Assembly: GCA_937889545.1 (NCBI GenBank)
Contig: CALAOT010000001.1
Span: 1-48,435, forward strand
DNA from: an uncultured Opitutaceae bacterium
GTDB lineage: Bacteria > Verrucomicrobiota > Verrucomicrobiia > Opitutales > Opitutaceae
DNA length: 48,435 bases
Direction: 5' to 3'
Position numbers and translations under genes: made by a program. The notes below the pieces were generated by a model. The model was not told the origin of the DNA and did no database searches. It worked only from the letters and a program-made list of their open reading frames with translations. Of this stretch, positions 8,646 to 18,238 are shown piece after piece (within the stretch, counting starts at the first letter, position 1; each line of letters starts with the position of its first letter).

Positions 8646-9677
8646 CTATTGGGCTTTCTTGGCGCCGGCCGCAGGAAGCAACAGGCGGCTCAGCAGTCTA
8701 TGAACCTCAACACTGAGGATTATTGTTACACCCAGGCCAATGATCATGCCAACGATCCGCGAAAGCGCGGACGGGTTCGGGTCGGCGAAAAAGCGGCCGT
8801 GAATGTAGAAGTTGTACTCCCGGATCAGCGGCTGATGGATGAGGAATATCTCCAGCGAGTACTTTCCAAAGAACCGAAGGCAACGCGAAGTCGGGCCCAC
8901 AAGTCCGGCGGGGGCTTTCTCGCGCCACAAGAATATGTAGCCCATCGCCAAGGCGAAGGCCGTGATCTCCGAGTAAAAGATGATGCCGTGCGTGTAGGGG
9001 ACGTAGATCAGCAGAACAAGCCCAGCCGCCAGCGCCGGTGACAATGGAATCTCAAGATGGCCGTCCCGCAGGAGGGCACCGGCAAGCAGTCCGAAGAAAA
9101 AGCCGGGCAGGCGCAAGCCGATGTGCCCGAAACAACCGGACTGGCCCGGCAGGAAGTACGCGTAGGCTACGACGGCGGAAATGGCCCCTCCCCAGAGAAC
9201 AACGAGGTCCGGCCTAACCAGCACACGCCGAAGCGGGGCGTATATCAGGTACAAGCCGACGATGAGCGTGACGAACCAGAACGAGTCATTGATCCCGAAT
9301 CCGAAGAAGTCCCCGAACAAGGCCTGGATCCCGAGGTAGTGGATGACGATGTTGAAAGGAGAGTACGTGAGCAGAAGGAAGTGCATGTTCGCCCACAGGC
9401 AGACGGTGAGCACGATCCAATAGGCGGGGAATATCCTCAGAAGCCTCCGGAACAGAAAATCCCCCGCGCTTTGAACGCGGGATCCGAGCGCGAGTCCCAC
9501 TCCGCTCAGGATGACGAACAGGTCGACCCCGACATCACCATGCAAAAAGTTCTGCCAAACGAGGACGCCTCCCGCGTGATAGAGGATGACCAGCAGGATT
9601 GCGGCGCCTTTCAGCTCGTCGATTGCGTCAACACGACCGCCGCCGATTTTCGGTATCTTGAGATCGAAGGCTGTCAT
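8646..9677 (-). CDS. Acyltransferase-3 family membrane protein
   Basis: A 343-residue integral membrane acyltransferase of the OafA/NodX family, which transfers acyl groups to cell-surface or exported carbohydrates. The signature IDELKGAAILLVILYHAGG lies near residues 19-37, with the conserved His, and is followed by GDVGVDLFVILSGVGLALGS, the D-x-F-F/V-x-x-SG family motif. About ten membrane segments follow, ending in a basic tail. The ATG at 9677 puts the motif close to the N-terminus; an upstream in-frame start adds an unlikely leader. It follows the same strand as the TIR gene's operon neighbours but is separated from it by 135 bases. Substrate unknown. Confidence 0.87.
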   Translation of the reverse strand: MTAFDLKIPKIGGGRVDAIDELKGAAILLVILYHAGGVLVWQNFLHGDVGVDLFVILSGVGLALGSRVQSAGDFLFRRLLRIFPAYWIVLTVCLWANMHFLLLTYSPFNIVIHYLGIQALFGDFFGFGINDSFWFVTLIVGLYLIYAPLRRVLVRPDLVVLWGGAISAVVAYAYFLPGQSGCFGHIGLRLPGFFFGLLAGALLRDGHLEIPLSPALAAGLVLLIYVPYTHGIIFYSEITAFALAMGYIFLWREKAPAGLVGPTSRCLRFFGKYSLEIFLIHQPLIREYNFYIHGRFFADPNPSALSRIVGMIIGLGVTIILSVEVHRLLSRLLLPAAGAKKAQ

Positions 9678-10070
9678 CGAGCCGGGGTCATTGGTGCCCC
9701 GGCAGTGAGCTAGGGCCGTTGCCACCTGTCAACGATTGGGAGCGCGCCTCGGTCCCCTCCCCTGCCCCGGGCCCTGGATAGCCTTGCCACTTGGGCGACC
9801 GAAGCCCGTCTTGCCAAATGAGCCCCACCCAACTCCTTTTGGCCTGTTGCGGAACCATTCCATACATTCGCGCACTCCATGCCGGCGGCCGACCGGCATG
9901 GCCCTGATGGGCGTGGGCACCCGGTGCATTTTGCTAGTGGCGGGCGAGCTGATGATTACCCTTCTGTCCGATGCGAGCCAACCGCCGCGCAACAGGGGCG
10001 TCAGGCCATTGGGGCCGGGCGTCGGCGCGGGCCGTCGACGCGCTGCACTTTCTCTAAGCGGAAGAATGCC
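9678..10070. other. 393-base divergent intergenic region
   Basis: This lies between the divergent acyltransferase and isochorismatase-fold genes and should hold both promoters. The only clear structure is the inverted repeat at 9877-9901. No convincing -35/-10 pair and no credible small gene were found. Confidence 0.6.
9877..9901. promoter_or_regulatory. Perfect 9-bp inverted repeat in a divergent promoter region
   Basis: CCATGCCGG at 9877-9885 and CCGGCATGG at 9893-9901 are exact inverted copies around a 7-base spacer. The dyad lies 170 bases upstream of the isochorismatase-fold ATG and 200 bases from the acyltransferase start. It fits either a dimeric repressor site or an RNA hairpin; the sequence does not decide. 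Confidence 0.45.
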
Positions 10071-10652
10071 ATGAACAACACATCCATTGATAGACAGAGG
10101 ACGGCCCTGGTGGTCATAGATCTCCAGAAGGGCGTGGTGGGCAGGCAAACCGCCCCCTATGCGTCGGACGCCGTCGTGAAGAACGCGGCGGCCCTCGCCG
10201 AGGCATTCAGGAAGAACGGCATGGCCGTGTTCCTTGTGCGGGTCAGCCCCTCGCCGGACGGCAAGGACGCGCTGCGCCCGATCGCCGACGCGGCCGCGCC
10301 GTTTCAGATCCCTCCGCCCGGCTGGGCGGACATCGTTCCCGAGATTGGGCCGAAAGGGGGCGACTTCGTGATCACCAAACACCAGTGGGGCGCCTTCTAT
10401 GGGACGGAACTCGACCTGGAATTCAGGAGGCGCGGCATCGCGACGATGGTCTTGTGCGGCATATCGACAAACATCGGCGTCGAGAGCACCGCCCGGTTCG
10501 CCTATGAATACGGGTACAACCAGGTCTTTGCGGAAGATGCCATGTCTGCCCTTTCGGCAGAGGAGCACGCGCTCACGGTCACCAAGATCTTCCCCCGCAT
10601 TGGCCGAGTGAGGACGACCGGCGACATTCTGGCCGAATTGGCTAATCCCTGA
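10071..10652 (+). CDS. Isochorismatase-fold hydrolase lacking the catalytic cysteine
   Basis: A 193-residue alpha/beta protein of the isochorismatase-like hydrolase family. D17 (VVIDLQKG) and K103 (VITKHQWGAF) of the usual Asp-Lys-Cys triad are present. The nucleophile position in ISTNIGVESTAR is G136 where amidase members carry Cys. EntB-type isochorismatases also have Gly there, and they hydrolyse a vinyl ether without a covalent intermediate. So a cysteine-dependent amidase activity (nicotinamidase, carbamoylase) is unlikely. The start at 10071 begins the conserved region directly. It is a single gene with no siderophore genes beside it, so the substrate is open. Confidence 0.85.
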   Translation: MNNTSIDRQRTALVVIDLQKGVVGRQTAPYASDAVVKNAAALAEAFRKNGMAVFLVRVSPSPDGKDALRPIADAAAPFQIPPPGWADIVPEIGPKGGDFVITKHQWGAFYGTELDLEFRRRGIATMVLCGISTNIGVESTARFAYEYGYNQVFAEDAMSALSAEEHALTVTKIFPRIGRVRTTGDILAELANP

Positions 10653-10900
10653 GCTTCCCCTCGCCCCTGGAAGCCCTCCGCGTTGCCGGCTCTCTCGACC
10701 CGGGAACTGCCGCCGACCCCCCGGGCCCTCGACGCTTGGCCGGGGAGTCCCGTTCGAGCCGCACGGCCAATGAACCCGGTGCCGCCGGGCTGAGCCGTGA
10801 CATCCGCAGAGACCCTGGCAATAGAAGGTGACACGCCGGCCCCGGCCCATTTCGATGACACCCCGGCCGCCATGCGCGGTCTGACGGATTGGTCCATCGC

Positions 10901-13882
10901 GTGAAACTCATCCGACTTCTTCTGGCCTTCCTGGCGCTGGCGATCGCGCTTGTCGCCCTTCTCGTGCTGGCCGCGATCGCGCCGGCCGTGCAGACCTTTG
11001 TCGCGCAGAGGGCGCTCGCCGGCCAAGCCGGCCTCCGGGGATCCCTGGAGTCGCTGTCAGCGGGGTTTGGGGGAGTCGACATCGAGGACCTGCGTCTGGA
11101 ATCCGGCGGCGCGGTTCTCAAGCTGCCTTCCCTGCAGGCGAGGCTGCCGGTCACAGCGGCCGTGTTGCGTCGGAAGGTCCTGGTGCGCAGCCTGGTGGCG
11201 AAGGGCTGGACACTCGACCTGAGCCGCGCCCGAGAGGCCCCGAATCCGGCGGTCGCCTCCGCGCAGGAGGCGGCGCGCATCCTCCACGGAATCCTGAGCG
11301 GGTGGGAGCTTCCCTTCGAGGCGTCCCTGGACGGGGTTGAGCTGGAGGGCGATGTCCTTTTCGCAGCCTCACCGGGGAAGAGCCCTGTCCAGGTGCACCT
11401 CGTCGTCACGGGCGGAGGCATGTCCGCTGGTCACGAGGGCGCCTTCGCGGTCGAAGCCACTGCTCGGGGATCGCTGGCGAAAGCATTCCATGGCCGCCTC
11501 GCAATCGCGATGGAATCGCCGCGGACCGTCGGCCATGTGGGCATCACAGCCGGATTCGCGGGCGACGGCGGATCGCGCCAGGAGGACCTTACCCTGTCGG
11601 CCGAGATTGCGGCGCCCCGCGACTCGGGCGAGGAGACCTACGGTCTCAGCCTCAGCCGCGGCGACCGTCACCTTGCGACGCTCACGGGCCGGTTCCTCGG
11701 GACGACGCGGCGGCTGACGGGCACATGGAAGGTCGACCTGCGGAGCGCCGACCTGGCGCCGCTCGCTCTCCCTGGTCCCGTGCCCCCATTCCTGGCCTCC
11801 GGGGAAGGCCGGTTCGACGCCGATGCCGCGTTCACGCTGGTGCATGCCGCTGGCAGCCTGGACGCGACCGTGAGCGGGCTGGGCGTAGTCACTCGTCCCT
11901 TGGAGCGCCTGGGGACCGTGAGACTGGAGGCGCGATTTGATATGACCCGCAGCGGACAGTCTGTCCGGGTGGATAGCCTGAACGTGTCGATTGCGGGCGC
12001 CCGGCCGGTCGGCGTGGTCCGATCCCTGCAGCCGTTCGCCTTCAATGAGCGGACGGGCGACCTGAAGGTGGCGGACCCGCGCGGCGACTGGCTTGAGGCT
12101 TCGCTCCGCGCGGTGCCGCTGGAATGGCTTCCTGGCCTGCCTGACGGGGCCTCCTTGTCCGGGGGCGATGCGGCCGGTGAATTCGTCGTGCGGGCGGCGG
12201 ACGGGGAAATCGTCCTGCGTCAAAGGACCCCGCTCACCGCCGCGGGAGTCTCCGTTGAAAGTTCGGGCCGGACACTCGGGCGGGGCCTGGACCTGTCGCT
12301 TTCGATGGCCGCGGATCTCTGCCCCAAGGGGTGGCAGGTGCAATGGGCGCCCCTTGCGGTCTCCAGCGCCGGCCGGCGCCTGGCGACGTTTGATGGACGG
12401 GCGTCCCGTACCGCGGGAGCCGACGGCCAGATCGCGGTCACCGGGAAATGGAGCGCGGACCTGGAGGCGATGGAGATGCGCCAGGCCGTCCCGGCGCTCG
12501 GCCGGTTTTCAGGTCACGCGGCCTCCGGCGATTTTTCCGCGAGCGTGGGGACGTCGATGAAGGTAGAGGGGACGCTGGCCGTGGTCGGGCACGGCCCGGG
12601 CAACACCATCGCGGCGAGCATGCGCGCGGATGTCGATCCCTACGGCGCGGTGACGTTCGTCGTGCCGGTCAAGATCGCCCTTGGGTCGAGCGCGTCGGAC
12701 GTGTCGGCCGAGGGAACGTGGGTTCGCGAGAGACAGGGCTCCTGGGTCAAGGCCAGCGTGACGGGTGGAAGCGTCGCCCTGGAGCACCTGCGCCTGCTGG
12801 CCGCCCGTCTGTCCGCGCTCGGCGGCGACCCCTTTCCCGCGGGGGTAGGCACCCCGACCGGCAGGCCGCCGGCGCCTGCCGGGGCGAGGGACCCGGTCCC
12901 GTTCTGGGGGGACTGGACCGGGCACGTGACGGTTGCATTCGATCAGCTGCGGACGGATGAGCATAACTTCAGCCACGTGGGCGGGGCCTTCGACATCGGC
13001 CGCGGATCCATCCGCATGAAGGGCGGCCGCGGAGGGCTCGATCGCCACGTCCTGACGAACGTCGACGGATCAATCTCCTTCGACGCGGCCGCCGAGTTCC
13101 CATACAGCGTCAAGGCCGCGGCGGCGCTCGGCGAAATCGACGCGGCGCCCCTGTTCCCTCCGCCGCAACCCGGAGGCGATCCGGTGTTCGAGGGGCACTT
13201 CTCCATCGATGGCACGCTGGCAGGAAAGGGAATTAACCTGGACGACCTTGTCGGGCGCACCCAGGCGGAATTCCGGCTGACGAGCAAGGCGGGGATCGTG
13301 CGGCTGTTGCGGGCGAACGTGGCGGAGTCGCTCCCGGAGGCTCCCGCTACGGTCTCGGACACTCTTGGCACCGTTGGGCACGCCGTGGGCTCGGTCTTCG
13401 GTATCAGGAAGGAGTCCATCGGCTCGGCCGGGAGCCCCCTCAGCAAGAGCGCCGATGCGGTCCTCAATTTCACGTACCAGGTCTCGGAGATCGGCTGCGA
13501 CGAGATCACGGTCAGGGCGACACGGGGCACCGACGGCACGGTTCGACTGGCCGACATAGAGATGACCTCCCCAGACGAGCATCTGAAGGGCTCCGGCCAG
13601 ATCACTTACGTGAAAGGCGTGCCCCTCTTCAAGCAGCCGCTCAGGCTGGAACTGGAGTTCGGCGCGCGCGGAAAAGTCGCGGAGCTCCTGTCGACCGCCG
13701 GCCTGCTCTCCTCGAGGAAGGACAGCCTGGGATACGCGATGCTCAACGAGCCCATCCTCTTCGGCGGCACCCTGGAGTACATCGACGAAAGCCGGTGGTA
13801 CGAGCTGCTGGTCAAGGCGGCGACCCGAAAGCCGAGCGGGGGGAAGAAGCCCGCTGAGGGGCCGGCCCCCAAGTCCTCGTGA
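10901..13882 (+). CDS. Large AsmA-like envelope protein
   Basis: A 993-residue protein with an N-terminal signal anchor (about 3-30, LLLAFLALAIALVALLVLAA) followed by a long, low-complexity-free run of alternating beta strands typical of AsmA/TamB/YdbH-type proteins, which bridge the periplasm and are linked to lipid or outer-membrane homeostasis. No transmembrane segment follows the first. The C-terminal 250 residues (from about GVGTPTGR) resemble the AsmA C-terminal region by pattern (IDGTLAGKGINLDDL, GIVRLLRAN). The tail is lysine/proline-rich. The GTG at 10901 gives a clean anchor; a TTG 12 bases upstream is also possible, and there is no in-frame ATG. The 248 bases upstream (10653-10900) show no recognisable gene. 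The specific family member is not identified. Confidence 0.75.
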   Translation: MKLIRLLLAFLALAIALVALLVLAAIAPAVQTFVAQRALAGQAGLRGSLESLSAGFGGVDIEDLRLESGGAVLKLPSLQARLPVTAAVLRRKVLVRSLVAKGWTLDLSRAREAPNPAVASAQEAARILHGILSGWELPFEASLDGVELEGDVLFAASPGKSPVQVHLVVTGGGMSAGHEGAFAVEATARGSLAKAFHGRLAIAMESPRTVGHVGITAGFAGDGGSRQEDLTLSAEIAAPRDSGEETYGLSLSRGDRHLATLTGRFLGTTRRLTGTWKVDLRSADLAPLALPGPVPPFLASGEGRFDADAAFTLVHAAGSLDATVSGLGVVTRPLERLGTVRLEARFDMTRSGQSVRVDSLNVSIAGARPVGVVRSLQPFAFNERTGDLKVADPRGDWLEASLRAVPLEWLPGLPDGASLSGGDAAGEFVVRAADGEIVLRQRTPLTAAGVSVESSGRTLGRGLDLSLSMAADLCPKGWQVQWAPLAVSSAGRRLATFDGRASRTAGADGQIAVTGKWSADLEAMEMRQAVPALGRFSGHAASGDFSASVGTSMKVEGTLAVVGHGPGNTIAASMRADVDPYGAVTFVVPVKIALGSSASDVSAEGTWVRERQGSWVKASVTGGSVALEHLRLLAARLSALGGDPFPAGVGTPTGRPPAPAGARDPVPFWGDWTGHVTVAFDQLRTDEHNFSHVGGAFDIGRGSIRMKGGRGGLDRHVLTNVDGSISFDAAAEFPYSVKAAAALGEIDAAPLFPPPQPGGDPVFEGHFSIDGTLAGKGINLDDLVGRTQAEFRLTSKAGIVRLLRANVAESLPEAPATVSDTLGTVGHAVGSVFGIRKESIGSAGSPLSKSADAVLNFTYQVSEIGCDEITVRATRGTDGTVRLADIEMTSPDEHLKGSGQITYVKGVPLFKQPLRLELEFGARGKVAELLSTAGLLSSRKDSLGYAMLNEPILFGGTLEYIDESRWYELLVKAATRKPSGGKKPAEGPAPKSS

Positions 13883-13908
13883 CGCCCTGCTGGTGCGCCT
13901 GCCACCTC

Positions 13909-14908
13909 CTACGGCAGCACAGGCAGGATCAGGGCCGAGGGGTGGTCACGATCATGGTAGACGACATTGGTTGCCGGCATGTGTGACTTGGAGGCCTCCG
14001 GACTGGCGCCGGTGTTCAGATTGCGGTCAAAACGGGGAAAATTGCCGCTGGCGACCTCCACGCGCAGCTTGTGGCCCGGTAGGAACACGTTGGAGGTCGA
14101 CCAATGTTCGATCGTCAGCCTGTAGACCTCCCCCGGGTTCATGAGCTCGGCCTTCTCCGTGGAACTGCGGTAGCGCGCGCGAAGGATCCCGTCGGTCAGG
14201 TTCTGGGAGAATCCGTCAGGCCAGACATCGACGAGCTTGCCCGTGAAGTCCGTGTCCACGGCCGAGGAGCTGACATAGATGTCCAGGCTCACCGGGCCCG
14301 TGACCTCCATCTCCTGCTGGAAGGCGGGGGTCGTGTACAGGAGCACGTCCGGCCGGCCCTCCACGGCCCGCTGGTCGAGGGGGCCAGGAGGATACTTCGC
14401 GTCGCCGAGGACGGGGCCGCCCTGCGTGGGCGTCGGGTCCTCGGGGTAGAAGACATACCTGTCCGGCGGCTCGGCGGCCGGAGGCGCCGTGTTCAGCCGG
14501 CCGTCTCCCGACAGCGAGCTGGCCGCCCCTGCCGAGTGCAGGTAGTACCGCGTGGGCCTTGCCCGCGCCAGCGGCCAGTCGTCCTCGTCCCGCCAGACGT
14601 TCCTACCCATCACGAAGATCTTCACGGGCTTCTCTCGGGCGATCCCGTTGTCGATTCCCTTCATGAGGTTGTCGTACCAGCGCAGTCCGTACTCCCATGT
14701 GTCGAACACCGCGTCCTTGCCCAGATCGAGGTCGCCCACCTTCTGGGTGAAGCTGGCGTGGCCGCCGGGAATGATCACCAGGCGCTGGCCATTCCTGGCG
14801 GTATCGCTGCCCCCCGTGAAGCTTGATGCCGACGTAGTTCCTGATGGTGCCGTCCTGAAAGATGTCGTACCAGCCTAGCGTGCAGAATCGGTGTACTCGA
14901 GGTCATGG
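13909..14908 (-). pseudogene. Remnant of a CocE/NonD-type hydrolase (5'-truncated, two frameshifts)
   Basis: The open part, 13909-14778, encodes the end of the alpha/beta-hydrolase domain (IIPGGHASFTQKVGDLDLG) and the whole C-terminal jelly-roll of X-Pro dipeptidyl-peptidase/CocE hydrolases (LDIYVSSSAVDTDFTGKLVD; GHKLRVEVASGNFPRFDRN). Upstream the homology continues but changes frame twice. SDTARNGQRLV is joined to GWYDIFQDGTIRNYVGIKL across a run of six C at 14810-14815, and that in turn to PILHA across 14876. Beyond about 14908 nothing resembles the family, so the nucleophile-bearing N-terminal half is absent. Two independent shifts plus truncation make a decayed gene more likely than sequencing error, though homopolymer error could explain one shift. 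Confidence 0.8.
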
Positions 14909-15122
14909 GGTATTGGAATCCGTGGCGCTTGCAATTCCGCAGGGCAACCGCAACGAAATGCGAGCCTTTTGGTCCTGCGGCGGCGTCACGAAGCAGCAAA
15001 GCGCCCGCCAATTCATCGGCCCTCGGCGGAGCCGCCAATTAATGCGCGGAGAAAGGCAATAGTCGGCTATCGCAGCGTCGGACTTGACTGCATAGTTGAA
15101 CTGCCGATCGTGTCGCAGTTCC
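14909..15122. other. Upstream region of the GltD-like gene
   Basis: This lies between the broken hydrolase and the GltD-like ATG. Its open frames are arginine-rich shadows without recognisable domains. No convincing promoter or ribosome binding site is visible. Confidence 0.4.
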
Positions 15123-16577
15123 ATGCCCTTGGAAACCTCGCCCGACTGCAATTCAAAATACGCTTGGGCCTTTATCCAGCGGGCCGCTCCGCCCAAGCGG
15201 GCGGTTACGGACCGGCTGAGGGATTTCGGGGAGATCTATTCGGATTACGACGAGGAGACCGTCCGCAGCCAGGCCAGCCGCTGCATCCAGTGCCCGGATC
15301 CCCTCTGCATGCAGGGCTGCCCGTTGTCCAACCGGATTCCGGAATGGCTCGCGCTCGCCTCGCAGGGCCAGTTTCTGGAGGCGGCGGCCCTGTCCCGGTC
15401 GACGAGCAACATGCCCGAGATCTGCTCCCGTGTGTGCCCCCAGGACAAGCTCTGCGAGGGGGCCTGCATTCTCAATTCGAAGGGCGAGCCGGTCGCGATC
15501 GGATCGGTCGAGCGGTTCATCAACGACTACGCCTTCGATCTTGGCGCCGTCGATGCGACGCCGCCCCTGCCCAACGGCCACCGCGTCGCCGTGGTCGGCT
15601 CCGGGCCCGGAGGAATCGCCTGCGCGGACGAGCTTTCGCAGGCGGGCACCACTGTCACGGTCTTCGAGTCGCAGCAGGTCCCCGGGGGGCTCCTGATGAA
15701 CGGCATTCCCGCGTTCAAGCTCGACAAGCATCTCGTCCAGCGGCGCATCGACCTTTTGGGAAAGAGGGGGGTCCTGTTCAGGCTCGGCGTCCGGGTCGGA
15801 TGGGACATATCGCTGGCCGAGGTGCTCGCCGACTTCGACGCCGTGTTTCTGGCGGTCGGAGCCCAGAAGTCGAAGCCCCTCGGCATCCCCGGGGACAAGG
15901 CTGCGGGGATCGTGGATGCCCTTCCCTTCCTCATCCAGAAGAACGTCCAATCTCCGCTCGTGAACATCCCGCCGGTAGATGTTAAGGACAAGCGCGTGAT
16001 CATTCTCGGCGGCGGAGACACGGCAATGGACTGCCTGAGAACAGCCCTGCGCTGCGGAGCGAGCCAGGCCGCATGCCTCTACCGGCGCGATCTCGCGAAC
16101 ATGCCGGGGAGCCGGCGGGAGTTTCTCAACGCGGTCGAGGAGGGGGCCCAGTTCGAGTTCCTGGTCAACCCGGTCGAGGTCACGGCGGACGCCTGCGGCT
16201 CCGTGCAAAGCGTCCGGTGCGTGCGGATGGAGCTCGGGGAGCTCGATGCCTCGGGCCGCCGGAAGCCCCGGCCCGTGCCCGGTTCCGAGTTCAGCGTGCC
16301 CGCGGATGTCGTCATCGTGGCCTTCGGCTTCGACCCCGTGCCGTTCCCGCCGGGCAGCGATCTCGCGCGCATCAAGACGGACGCCTGGGGCGGGCTGGCC
16401 GTCGACCGGGACCAGATGACGAGCATCGCCGGCGTCTTTGCGGGCGGCGATTCAGTGCGGGGCCCCAGCCTGGTCACGCACGCGATCCGCGATGCGCGGC
16501 GCGCCGCGCAAGGGATGCTCCGATACCTCGAATCGAAGGCTGCGGCGAGGCGCCCGGCGACTCCCGCTCAGGCCTAG
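15123..16577 (+). CDS. GltD-like FAD/[4Fe-4S] NAD(P)-dependent oxidoreductase
   Basis: A 484-residue flavoprotein of the glutamate synthase small-subunit/NfnB family. The N-terminal iron-sulfur domain has C54, C57, C62 and C66 (CIQCPDPLCMQGC) and C101, C105, C111 and C115, ligands for two [4Fe-4S] clusters. The FAD loop is VAVVGSGPGG at about 155-164. A second nucleotide-binding loop, IILGGGDTAMDCLRTALRCG, marks NAD(P)H. No gltB large subunit is near, so it may act alone, serve a distant partner, or work as an Nfn-like transhydrogenase subunit. The ATG at 15123 is preferred to a TTG at 15096. Its stop codon shares CTAG with the convergent malic enzyme gene. A second, longer relative lies at 27158-29113. 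Confidence 0.88.
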   Translation: MPLETSPDCNSKYAWAFIQRAAPPKRAVTDRLRDFGEIYSDYDEETVRSQASRCIQCPDPLCMQGCPLSNRIPEWLALASQGQFLEAAALSRSTSNMPEICSRVCPQDKLCEGACILNSKGEPVAIGSVERFINDYAFDLGAVDATPPLPNGHRVAVVGSGPGGIACADELSQAGTTVTVFESQQVPGGLLMNGIPAFKLDKHLVQRRIDLLGKRGVLFRLGVRVGWDISLAEVLADFDAVFLAVGAQKSKPLGIPGDKAAGIVDALPFLIQKNVQSPLVNIPPVDVKDKRVIILGGGDTAMDCLRTALRCGASQAACLYRRDLANMPGSRREFLNAVEEGAQFEFLVNPVEVTADACGSVQSVRCVRMELGELDASGRRKPRPVPGSEFSVPADVVIVAFGFDPVPFPPGSDLARIKTDAWGGLAVDRDQMTSIAGVFAGGDSVRGPSLVTHAIRDARRAAQGMLRYLESKAAARRPATPAQA

Positions 16578-18238
16578 TCGCGGTACTTCGGCACAAACAT
16601 CCGGCCGCGGATATCCTCGGCGAGGTCTCCCGGATGGGGCGCGCGGGCGAGCCGGGCCCGGTGGGCAACGTCCGCGACGGCTGCCGCGATGCGCAGGGAC
16701 ACCTCGCGGATCTTCGTCAGCGGCGGATAGATCCGGCCGACGGCGAGATCCTCCGGCTGAACCAGGCCCGCAAGCGTCCGGGCCGCCGCCAGGAACATCT
16801 CGTCGGTGACCTCCGCGGCCTCGCTTGCAAGCGCGCCGAGCCCGACCCCGGGGAATATGTAGATGTTGTTCCCCTGGCCCGGCACCAGCCGGCGCCCCTC
16901 ATACTCAACTGGAGCAAAGGGACTCCCGCTGGCAAAGACCGCCCGGCCCTTCGACCACGTGTAGGCCTGCTCGGCCGTGCACTCGGCCTTTGAAGTCGGG
17001 TTGGACAGGGCGAAGATGATGGGCCTCTTGTTCAGCGCGCTCATCGACTCGACGATCTCGCGCGTGAAGCCGCCGGCCGTCCCTGAAACGCCGACAAGGG
17101 CGGTCGGCTTCAGCGCCCTGACGACCTCCGCCAGGGTCGGGATGAATGGGTGGTCATGGGCATACGGCACCTTGTGCTCGGCCAGCACGTCGCCACGGTT
17201 CTTCACCACAAGCCCCTTCGTGTCCACGAACCAGCAGCGACCCTTCGCCTCGGCCTCGCTCAGGCCCTCCGCCCGAGCGGCCGTCACGTAGAGGTCGGCG
17301 ATTCCCGTGCCCGCCTCACCGGCTCCGAGGAACAGGATCCGCTGGCTGGAAAGGGTGGCTCCCGTGATCTGGAGCGCCCCGAAGAGTCCTGCGAGGGCGA
17401 CGGAGGCCGTTCCCTGAATATCGTCATTGAAACTCGGGATCCGGTGCCGGTACCGATTGAGCAGCCGGAACGCGTTGGCGTTTCCAAAATCCTCCCACTG
17501 GAGGAGCGCCTTCGGGAAGACCGTCTTCACAGCCGCCACAAACTCCTCGATGAACTCGTCGTAGGCCGGGCCCCGCGTGCGGTGCCCGTTGATCCCGATG
17601 TAGAACGGGCCCTGCTGCAGGGACTCGTTGTCGGTTCCCACGTCGAGAGTTATCGGCAGGGTGTAATACGGATGCACGCCCGCGCAGGCGGTGTAGAGCG
17701 AGAGTTTGCCGACCGGGATGCCCATCCCGAGGGCCCCGAGATCGCCGAGCCCAAGGATCCTCTCCCCGTCGGTCACGACGATCAGCCGGACTCCATCATG
17801 CGGCCAGAGGCGCAAAATCTCCGCGATGCGCCCCCTCTCCTTCAGGCTGATGAACAGGCCGCGGGGGCGCCGGTAAATGGAGCCGTATTGCAGGCACGCC
17901 TCTCCGACCGTCGGCGTGTAGATCAGCGGGACCATCTCCTCGATGTTTTCGACGACGAGGCGGTAGAAGAGCACCTCGTTGCGATTCTGGAGGTTGGTCA
18001 GATAGATGTACTTCTCGATGTTGTCCTGCTTCCGGCGCACGGCTCCGAGCGAGCGCTGAACCTGCTCGTCCATCGTGAAGACTCGCGGCGGAAGCAGACC
18101 CCGAAGGCCCAGGGCATCTCGCTCGCGGTCGGTGAACGCCGTGCCCTTGTTCAGAAGTGGGTCGGCGAGAACTGCGGCACCACGCTGCTGCGGAGTCTCC
18201 CCCCATGCAGACAGCCCCAGGTATGGTTGGATGGCCAT
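16574..18238 (-). CDS. maeA: NAD-dependent malic enzyme
   Basis: A 554-residue malic enzyme converting L-malate to pyruvate and CO2 with NAD(P)H formation. The family signatures are in order: Tyr-bearing [31 protein letters not shown], the metal-binding [15 protein letters not shown], the Rossmann loop [32 protein letters not shown], and [15 protein letters not shown]. Length and arrangement match the ~560-residue NAD-type enzymes rather than the short or phosphotransacetylase-fused forms. The start at 18238 (MAIQPYLGL) is chosen because upstream in-frame sequence is arginine-rich and unconserved. Cofactor preference for NAD is inferred from size class. Its 3' end overlaps the GltD-like gene by four bases. 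Confidence 0.93.
   Translation of the reverse strand: MAIQPYLGLSAWGETPQQRGAAVLADPLLNKGTAFTDRERDALGLRGLLPPRVFTMDEQVQRSLGAVRRKQDNIEKYIYLTNLQNRNEVLFYRLVVENIEEMVPLIYTPTVGEACLQYGSIYRRPRGLFISLKERGRIAEILRLWPHDGVRLIVVTDGERILGLGDLGALGMGIPVGKLSLYTACAGVHPYYTLPITLDVGTDNESLQQGPFYIGINGHRTRGPAYDEFIEEFVAAVKTVFPKALLQWEDFGNANAFRLLNRYRHRIPSFNDDIQGTASVALAGLFGALQITGATLSSQRILFLGAGEAGTGIADLYVTAARAEGLSEAEAKGRCWFVDTKGLVVKNRGDVLAEHKVPYAHDHPFIPTLAEVVRALKPTALVGVSGTAGGFTREIVESMSALNKRPIIFALSNPTSKAECTAEQAYTWSKGRAVFASGSPFAPVEYEGRRLVPGQGNNIYIFPGVGLGALASEAAEVTDEMFLAAARTLAGLVQPEDLAVGRIYPPLTKIREVSLRIAAAVADVAHRARLARAPHPGDLAEDIRGRMFVPKYRD

Noticed and set aside
7257..9677. Phage-defence island around the TIR gene
   Set aside because: Neighbours are a TMTC-like protein and an acyltransferase; no nuclease, CBASS, retron or restriction genes are present.
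10653..10900. Possible small gene before the AsmA-like protein
   Set aside because: Open frames there are short, lack ribosome sites and have no conserved pattern.
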